Assembly (NCBI GenBank): GCA_900316125.1
Contig: ONBO01000010.1
Coordinates: 1-38,586, forward strand
DNA: 38,586 nucleotides
DNA from: an uncultured Bacteroidales bacterium
GTDB taxonomy: Bacteria; Bacteroidota; Bacteroidia; Bacteroidales; Paludibacteraceae
Reading direction: 5' to 3'
A program made the position numbers and the translations under genes. Positions 34,306 to 38,586 of the stretch are shown here, piece by piece; positions within the stretch are counted from its first letter, which is position 1, and each line of letters begins with the position of its first letter. The notes under the pieces were generated by a model that was not told where the DNA came from, did not search any database, and saw only the letters and a list, made by a program, of their open reading frames with translations.

Positions 34306-36027
34306 ATGGAATCCCGCTGGATAATAAATAATCTTTCTGAAGAAGATGAGAGATGCAAGGAGAGCCTTGTGGAGGAACTGAAGATCAGCCCCACCCTGTG
34401 CCAGCTTCTTGTACAGAGAGGTATACGCACTATGGAGGACGCACGCCGCTTCTTCCACCCGCAGCTTAGCCACATACATGACCCGTTCCTGCTCAATGAC
34501 ATGGACAAGGCCGTAGAGCGCATAAACCGTGCATTAGGCAAGAAAGAGAAGATACTCATATACGGTGACTATGACGTGGACGGCACCACAGCTGTGGCGC
34601 TTGTCTACAAGTTTCTGCAACAGTTCTACTCAAACATAGATTTCTACATTCCAGACCGCTATGATGAGGGCTACGGCATCTCATACAAGGGTATAGACTA
34701 CGCATCGGAGAACGGATTCTCACTGATAATAGTGCTTGACTGCGGCATTAAGGCTGTGGAGAAAGTTAAGTACGCCACACAGAGAAACGTGGATATCATT
34801 ATCTGTGACCACCACAACCCCGATGATGTGCTTCCGCCGGCGGTGGCTGTTCTTGACCCTAAACGTGTGGATTCCACATACCCCTACTCACACCTGTCTG
34901 GCTGCGGTGTAGGCTTCAAACTAATGCAGGCGCTTGCCACAAGCAACGGATTCTCTCTTGAGAAGATGCTTTTCCCGCTTATGGACCTGCTTGCTGTCAG
35001 CATAGCCTCTGACATTGTGCCTATCACAGGTGAGAACCGCGTGCTTATGCTCTATGGACTAAAGCAGCTTAACACAAATCCGAGCGTGGGTCTGCAAGGA
35101 ATAATTGAGGTGTGCGGACTGCGTGGCAAGGAGGTTACCGTAAGTGACATTGTGTTCAAAATTGGACCCCGCATAAACGCTTCCGGCCGTATGCACTCAG
35201 CCGGTGAGGCAGTGGAACTGCTTGTAACCAAGGATCTGCGCTTTGCCAAGGACCGCAGCGGACGCATAGACCGCTACAACCAGGAGCGTAAAGACCTTGA
35301 CAAAAAGACTACAGAAGATGCTCTTGGCAGCATAGAGGATGACCAGGAGTTTGCAAACCGCAACTCAATTGTAGTCTACAATCCAAAGTGGAGCAAGGGT
35401 GTTATAGGTATTGTGGCCTCAAGGCTCAGTGAGAAGTTCTACCGTCCGTCAGTGGTGCTGACACTCTCTAACGGATTTGCCACAGGCTCAGCCCGCTCTA
35501 TAAGCGGATTTGACATATACAAGGCCATAGACTCCTGCCGGGACCTGCTTGAGAACTTTGGAGGCCATATCTACGCCGCCGGACTAACTATGAAAGAGGA
35601 GAATGTGCCGGAATTCCAGCGCCGTTTTGACGAGTATGTAACAGCAAACATAACTGAGGAGCAGAAGACACCACAGATAGATGTTGACGCAGTTATTCAC
35701 TTCAGTGAGATAACACCTAAGTTCTTCAACATTCTGCATAAGTTCGCCCCCTTCGGACCTGAAAACCTGAAGCCGGTTTTTGTAACTCACAATGTGGTGG
35801 ATTTTGGCACCAGCCGCCTTGTAGGACGTGATTTGGAGCACCTGAAGCTGGAGCTCACAGAGCCAGACAGCGAGAACGTGATGAACGGAATAGCGTTTGG
35901 TATGGGAGAGCAGTTTAATGATCACATCAAGGAGCTCAAGCCTATAAGCATCTGCTACACCATTGAAGAGAACAACTTCAACGGCAACAAATCCATCCAA
36001 CTGATGGTGAAAGATATAAAGGTTTAA
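34306..36027 (+). CDS. recJ: Single-stranded-DNA-specific 5'-3' exonuclease RecJ
   Basis: RecJ degrades single-stranded DNA 5' to 3' in recombination and repair. The 573-residue protein has the DHH phosphoesterase motifs: motif I ILIYGDYDVDGTTA, motif II IVLDCGI, motif III IICDHHNP, motif IV HLSGCGVGFKL, and the DHHA1 region with GVIGIVASRLSEKFYRP and GGHIYAAGLTM, followed by the OB-fold domain. All metal-binding Asp and His residues appear present. The ATG at 34306 immediately follows a heptamer repeat. The 3' end overlaps ribF by 4 bp on the opposite strand. Confidence 0.95.
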   Translation: MESRWIINNLSEEDERCKESLVEELKISPTLCQLLVQRGIRTMEDARRFFHPQLSHIHDPFLLNDMDKAVERINRALGKKEKILIYGDYDVDGTTAVALVYKFLQQFYSNIDFYIPDRYDEGYGISYKGIDYASENGFSLIIVLDCGIKAVEKVKYATQRNVDIIICDHHNPDDVLPPAVAVLDPKRVDSTYPYSHLSGCGVGFKLMQALATSNGFSLEKMLFPLMDLLAVSIASDIVPITGENRVLMLYGLKQLNTNPSVGLQGIIEVCGLRGKEVTVSDIVFKIGPRINASGRMHSAGEAVELLVTKDLRFAKDRSGRIDRYNQERKDLDKKTTEDALGSIEDDQEFANRNSIVVYNPKWSKGVIGIVASRLSEKFYRPSVVLTLSNGFATGSARSISGFDIYKAIDSCRDLLENFGGHIYAAGLTMKEENVPEFQRRFDEYVTANITEEQKTPQIDVDAVIHFSEITPKFFNILHKFAPFGPENLKPVFVTHNVVDFGTSRLVGRDLEHLKLELTEPDSENVMNGIAFGMGEQFNDHIKELKPISICYTIEENNFNGNKSIQLMVKDIKV

Positions 36028-36944
36028 TTTACGGACATAGTATCCGCCTTAATCTGACGTGCCAGCATCTGAGGGTTTTCAAACTTCTCCTCAGCACGCA
36101 GGTATTTCAGCATCTCTATGCGTATCTTCTTCTGGTAGATGTCTTTCTCAAAATCAAGGATGTGCACCTCAATGGTCTTTGAGGCGCCTAAAGCTATGAA
36201 TGTAGGTCTTACACCTATGTTGAGCACTCCCTTGTAGCATTTGCGGTCTCCCTCAATAGTCACCTTCACAGAATATACACCCTCCATTGGGATTAGCTTG
36301 CGCACGTCTGAGAGCGCCACGTTGGCGGTAGGGAAACCTATGGTCTTTCCAATGTTTCTGCCATGAACTATAGTGCCCTCTATTGAGTAGTTGTAGCCAA
36401 GATAACGGCTTGCCACATCAACCTTGCCAGCCTCCAGCTCCTTGCGTATAACAGAGGAGCTCACCTGCTTCTTGTTCATTGAGTAAACGCCGCACGCCTC
36501 AACCTCCACACCGTACTTATCGCCGCAGCTCTTGTAGTATTCAAATCCATTCTCACGGTCTTTGCCAAAGTGGTGGTCATATCCTACCAGCAGGTATTTC
36601 ACATTCAGTTTTTCAGCCAGCACATGGTGCATAAAGTAGCCGCTGGTCATATCAAAGATATCCTTTGACTTTATAACGTAGCACAGGTCAATCCCCTCCT
36701 TTTCAAGCCTTGTCAGACGCTCTTCCTTAGTAGTAAGAAGTTTGGGAACATAGCTCGCCTTCAGAATCTCTCTGGGATGTATGGCAAAAGTAACCACAAC
36801 TGTCTTCAGGCCTCTTGCAGCTGCGGCACTTTTCAAGTTGTCAAGCAGAGACTTATGGCCAACGTGAACTCCGTCAAAAAAGCCTATCACCGCAGCGTAT
36901 CCGCCATCGGCGTCAAACCTGTCACAATCTTCTATAACCTGCAT
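36024..36944 (-). CDS. ribF: Bifunctional riboflavin kinase / FAD synthetase
   Basis: RibF phosphorylates riboflavin to FMN and adenylylates FMN to FAD. The 306-residue protein has the N-terminal nucleotidyltransferase signature IGFFDGVHVGHKSLL, VTFAIHPRE and LVGYDHHFGKDRENG, then ISSR-like VSSSVIRKEL, and a C-terminal flavokinase domain (VHGRNIGKTIGFPTANV, GVYSVKV, YKGVLNIGVRPTF). Both domains look complete. The start is the ATG at 36944 behind a -7 element at 36972-36979. It is convergent with recJ. Confidence 0.94.
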   Translation of the reverse strand: MQVIEDCDRFDADGGYAAVIGFFDGVHVGHKSLLDNLKSAAAARGLKTVVVTFAIHPREILKASYVPKLLTTKEERLTRLEKEGIDLCYVIKSKDIFDMTSGYFMHHVLAEKLNVKYLLVGYDHHFGKDRENGFEYYKSCGDKYGVEVEACGVYSMNKKQVSSSVIRKELEAGKVDVASRYLGYNYSIEGTIVHGRNIGKTIGFPTANVALSDVRKLIPMEGVYSVKVTIEGDRKCYKGVLNIGVRPTFIALGASKTIEVHILDFEKDIYQKKIRIEMLKYLRAEEKFENPQMLARQIKADTMSVN

Positions 36945-36971
36945 TTCCGTGTTTTTTCATTAGAATTTCGG

Positions 36972-36979
36972 CAAAGGTA
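36972..36979 (-). promoter_or_regulatory. -7 promoter element of ribF
   Basis: TACCTTTG on the minus strand matches the consensus, 27 bp before the ribF ATG. A weak TTG lies about 22 bp upstream. Confidence 0.55.
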
Positions 36980-37047
36980 ATAACTTTTTGCAAACGACCT
37001 ACAATATCGATGTGAAATCTTACATTTTTAAACTTTTATAACAAAAT

Positions 37048-37079
37048 TTTGATATTTGCTAAAAAATGGCTTATCTTTG
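37048..37079 (+). promoter_or_regulatory. Consensus promoter of tRNA-Gln
   Basis: TTTG (37048-37051), exactly 20 bp, TATCTTTG (37072-37079): the full Bacteroidetes -33/-7 pattern. The start site would be near 37086, ahead of or within a 7-bp hairpin (CCGCTGT-TTCAG-ACAGCGG, 37082-37100) just before the tRNA. Confidence 0.8.
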
Positions 37080-37103
37080 CACCGCTGTTTCAGACAGCGG
37101 TAT

Positions 37104-37175
37104 TGCCTTGTCGTATAACGGTTATTACATCAGATTTTGGTTCTGACTATCTCTGTTCGATTCAGAGCAAGGCAA
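37104..37175 (+). tRNA. tRNA-Gln (anticodon TTG)
   Basis: A 72-nt cloverleaf. Acceptor stem TGCCTTG (37104-37110) pairs with CAAGGCA (37168-37174), discriminator A37175. The D arm has GTA/TAC pairing around AACGGTT. Anticodon stem TCAGA/TCTGA is perfect with loop TTTTGGT, anticodon TTG at 37137-37139. T stem CTCTG/CAGAG encloses the canonical loop TTCGATT. The CCA end is not encoded (next bases CAA). It has its own promoter upstream. Confidence 0.93.
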
Positions 37176-37203
37176 CAAAGCTTCAAAAATTCTGTAAAAA
37201 ACT

Positions 37204-37235
37204 TTTGGTTTTATTTGGTAATTGTACTACCTTTG
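37204..37235 (+). promoter_or_regulatory. Consensus promoter of the CAT-anticodon tRNA
   Basis: TTTG (37204-37207), exactly 20 bp, TACCTTTG (37228-37235). It lies between the two tRNA genes, so the second tRNA can be expressed on its own. Confidence 0.8.
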
Positions 37236-37261
37236 CAGCGTTTTCATAGAAGTTGATTGAT

Positions 37262-37338
37262 GGGCTCATAGCTCAGTCGGTTAGAGCATCGGACTCATAA
37301 CCCGCAGGTCCTTGGTTCAAGTCCAAGTGGGCCCACCA
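37262..37338 (+). tRNA. tRNA with CAT anticodon (Met, or Ile2)
   Basis: A 77-nt cloverleaf with encoded CCA. Acceptor GGGCTCA pairs with TGGGCCC, D arm GCTC/GAGC, T stem CTTGG/CCAAG with loop TTCAAGT. The loop CTCATAA gives anticodon CAT at 37296-37298. G1-C72 pairing argues against an initiator. Elongator Met and lysidine-modified Ile2 cannot be separated by eye. The anticodon stem TCGGA/CCCGC has only three Watson-Crick pairs (positions 27-43 and 31-39 mismatch). Confidence 0.92.
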
Positions 37339-37376
37339 AAAAAGAAACCAGCCATTCGGCTGGTTTTTCTTTTTTG
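37338..37376. terminator. Terminator directly after the tRNA
   Basis: AAACCAGCC (37345-37353) pairs with GGCTGGTTT (37358-37366), loop ATTC, flanked by an A-rich run and a T-rich run that extend the symmetry. It probably works in both directions. Confidence 0.9.
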
Positions 37377-37380
37377 GCGG

Positions 37381-37417
37381 CACGCTGAAGCGTGCTTCCA
37401 GCCGTTCGGCTGGTTTT
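37381..37417. terminator. Second hairpin pair, near-duplicate of the tRNA terminator
   Basis: CACGC-TGAA-GCGTG (37381-37394), then CCAGCC-GTTC-GGCTGG (37398-37413) and TTTT. The second stem repeats that of the tRNA terminator exactly 50 bp away. It sits just outside the stop codon (37422) of the minus-strand gene. Confidence 0.65.
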
Positions 37418-37421
37418 ATCC

Positions 37422-38327
37422 TCACTCCTCTATGATTTCTTTAAGCCGAATCTTCTTACCTGCTATAACGGGGCATATCTGGTATGGCTCCATTATGAGA
37501 TTACCGTTAACGCGGTATATGATTGCAGCTGTGGAGTTCTTGGTTGAAGGTTTATCAACTGAATCCTCAAAGTACTCCTCTATGCTGAGGTCATAGCGCT
37601 CCCCTGAACCATATATCTTGTGACCAGAGCAATGGATATGCTCATTTGAGTAGTAATCTCCATAGCTTATAACGTCCACATCATCATGGTTTGAGGTGTA
37701 GATGAATGTCTGTTTCTTGCCATCGGGGGCTTCATAGACAAACTTGTGAGTACCCCAGAACGGGCTCACGTATGGAGGTATAGGATCCTTCTTATCAGGG
37801 TCATAATCGCAAATCTTCTTTAGTGACTCCACAAACTTGACAATATCCTCCTCCGCGCTGAGAGGTGAGTGCCCGCCGTTAAAGCTCATGTGGTATGAAC
37901 TGCCGGTGCTGAACTTTATGGATATGTCGGCATCTGTGGTCAGGGGAAGTCCGCTAACCTCAACACACCACTCATTATACTTAAGAATACCGCTGCTGCG
38001 CAGGGCGTTTTCCACACTGCTCTTAACCTTACCCTTAAAGGCCATGTCAAACACCTGATACAGGTAGTACTCAGGCTCATCGTTCAAACTAGCATGCAAA
38101 GAGTCATCCTTTATCTCAAGTTTGTATGCACCATAGCCACGGTCATAATAGAAGAATGACATGGCGGTTATTTCACCCTTTTCATCCTCCATTGATGTAA
38201 ATGATTTGTGGTCATACCTATAGCCGCCACAAACTGGAATATCCTCCTTCATACTGCTTATCTTTTTTGCTAGCACCGCCCCACAGACAACTACCAGCAG
38301 AGCAGAAACAATAATTATATACTTCAT
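37422..38327 (-). CDS. Hypothetical exported or membrane-anchored protein
   Basis: A 301-residue protein I do not recognise. The N-terminus (residues 1-20, MKYIIIVSALLVVVCGAVLA) is a signal peptide or single membrane anchor; VVVC is a poor lipobox because the residue before Cys is Val. The rest is hydrophilic, beta-rich and tyrosine-rich, with two similar-looking blocks: SFFYYDRGYGAYKLEI and a later SNHDDVDVISYGDYYSNEHIHCSGHKIYGSG. A proline-rich joint DKKDPIPPYVSPFWG lies in the middle. There is no catalytic motif. The next gene upstream on the same strand is the TPM-like gene, 32 bp away. Confidence 0.7.
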   Translation of the reverse strand: MKYIIIVSALLVVVCGAVLAKKISSMKEDIPVCGGYRYDHKSFTSMEDEKGEITAMSFFYYDRGYGAYKLEIKDDSLHASLNDEPEYYLYQVFDMAFKGKVKSSVENALRSSGILKYNEWCVEVSGLPLTTDADISIKFSTGSSYHMSFNGGHSPLSAEEDIVKFVESLKKICDYDPDKKDPIPPYVSPFWGTHKFVYEAPDGKKQTFIYTSNHDDVDVISYGDYYSNEHIHCSGHKIYGSGERYDLSIEEYFEDSVDKPSTKNSTAAIIYRVNGNLIMEPYQICPVIAGKKIRLKEIIEE

Positions 38328-38359
38328 ATTATCTAAATGTTATAACTGTCAACTGATTA

Positions 38360-38586
38360 TCACCAGCGTCCGCCTGCACCACCGCCTCCAGTGGAACCTC
38401 CGCCGTAGCTGCCTCCGCCACCGCTGGAACTGCCACCGCCGCTGCTTGAACTTGAGCTGCGCTGAAGCCTTGGCAGTATCACCTCAACAGTGAATACAGT
38501 ACCGCAATGCTGACAGGTGTAAGTGTCAATACGCTTGCCGGAGTGTGAGTATGTGGCAGGTGTTACTTCAACCTTCTTATCGAGTT
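38360..38586 (-). CDS. C-terminal part of a TPM/YgcG-like protein (partial)
   Basis: The gene enters from the right edge; 74 complete codons are visible before TGA at 38362-38360. The visible part contains a CxxC pair (TYTCQHCGTVF), a short hydrophobic strand, then a serine run and a glycine-rich tail (SSGGGSS, GGGGSYGGG) ending GGAGGRW. A glycine-rich C-terminus ending in a short basic/aromatic tip is typical of YgcG/TPM-domain membrane proteins, but the defining domain lies outside the window, so the family call is an inference. Confidence 0.55.
   Translation of the reverse strand, partial: LDKKVEVTPATYSHSGKRIDTYTCQHCGTVFTVEVILPRLQRSSSSSSGGGSSSGGGGSYGGGSTGGGGAGGRW

Noticed and set aside
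36972..37421. Integrated element at the tRNA genes
   Set aside because: No integrase, no duplicated tRNA 3' end and no shift in gene content was seen. The flanking genes look native.

Overview
This window is chromosomal DNA from a member of the Bacteroidales, probably a Prevotella-, Bacteroides- or Muribaculaceae-like gut or oral species. Three things point there: lineage-restricted families (DUF4834, DUF4491, a BspA-type leucine-rich-repeat protein with a T9SS-like C-terminal tail); promoters of the Bacteroidetes type (TTTG, about 20 bp, TAnnTTTG); and the general absence of Shine-Dalgarno sequences. It is mostly core genome with no phage, transposase or CRISPR array. The novelty lies in intergenic repeats, regulatory structures and decayed or degenerate genes.

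Layout. (1) 1-3351: tail of an unknown gene, then a tight aromatic amino acid operon, aroC, a fused aroE-aroK and tyrA. (2) 3352-5480: an XRE regulator behind a 46-bp near-perfect palindrome, a 390-bp structured intergenic region (two terminator-like hairpins, an inverted-repeat mini-element, helically phased GTTTCAA repeats), and an archaeal-type AAA ATPase with an operator-like element over its promoter. (3) 5497-11403, minus strand: rsmA, a metal permease with an HMA domain, comF, lgt, a small DUF4834 membrane protein and metG. (4) 11472-16886, plus strand: DUF4491, birA, an M23/LysM peptidase and secA. (5) 16973-18288, minus strand: a BspA-like gene with a good promoter, an apparent frameshift in a poly-A tract next to the start codon and two in-frame stops. 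(6) 18463-21367: ispD and recG, separated by a mosaic of short repeats. (7) 21497-27806: one operon for a MacAB-TolC-like efflux system (outer membrane channel, lipoprotein adaptor, ABC ATPase, permease) that ends with its own LytS-type kinase and LytTR regulator. (8) 27855-30426: a SPOR protein, a YciO/Sua5 paralogue and an alkaline-phosphatase-fold protein whose metal ligands appear to be lost. (9) 30403-34172, minus strand: tsaC, a polyprenyl sugar-phosphate transferase and a ClC channel. (10) 34306-36944: recJ and ribF, convergent with a 4-bp overlap. (11) 36972-37417: two tRNA genes, Gln(TTG) and a CAT-anticodon tRNA, each with its own consensus promoter, then tandem terminator hairpins. 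(12) 37422-38586: an unknown exported protein and the glycine-rich end of a probable TPM/YgcG-family protein.

The most unusual signal is a family of short tandem repeats (7-bp units of the AACTNTC/GANAGTT type and 8-bp GGTGAAYC units) next to start codons. At metG, comF, the efflux adaptor gene and recJ the heptamer register ends exactly at the ATG. At recG the array itself supplies the upstream TTG candidate start. Before secA the octamers form two opposed arms that could fold into a long hairpin. These arrays look like mobile or expanding 5'-leader elements in a lineage that does not rely on Shine-Dalgarno pairing.
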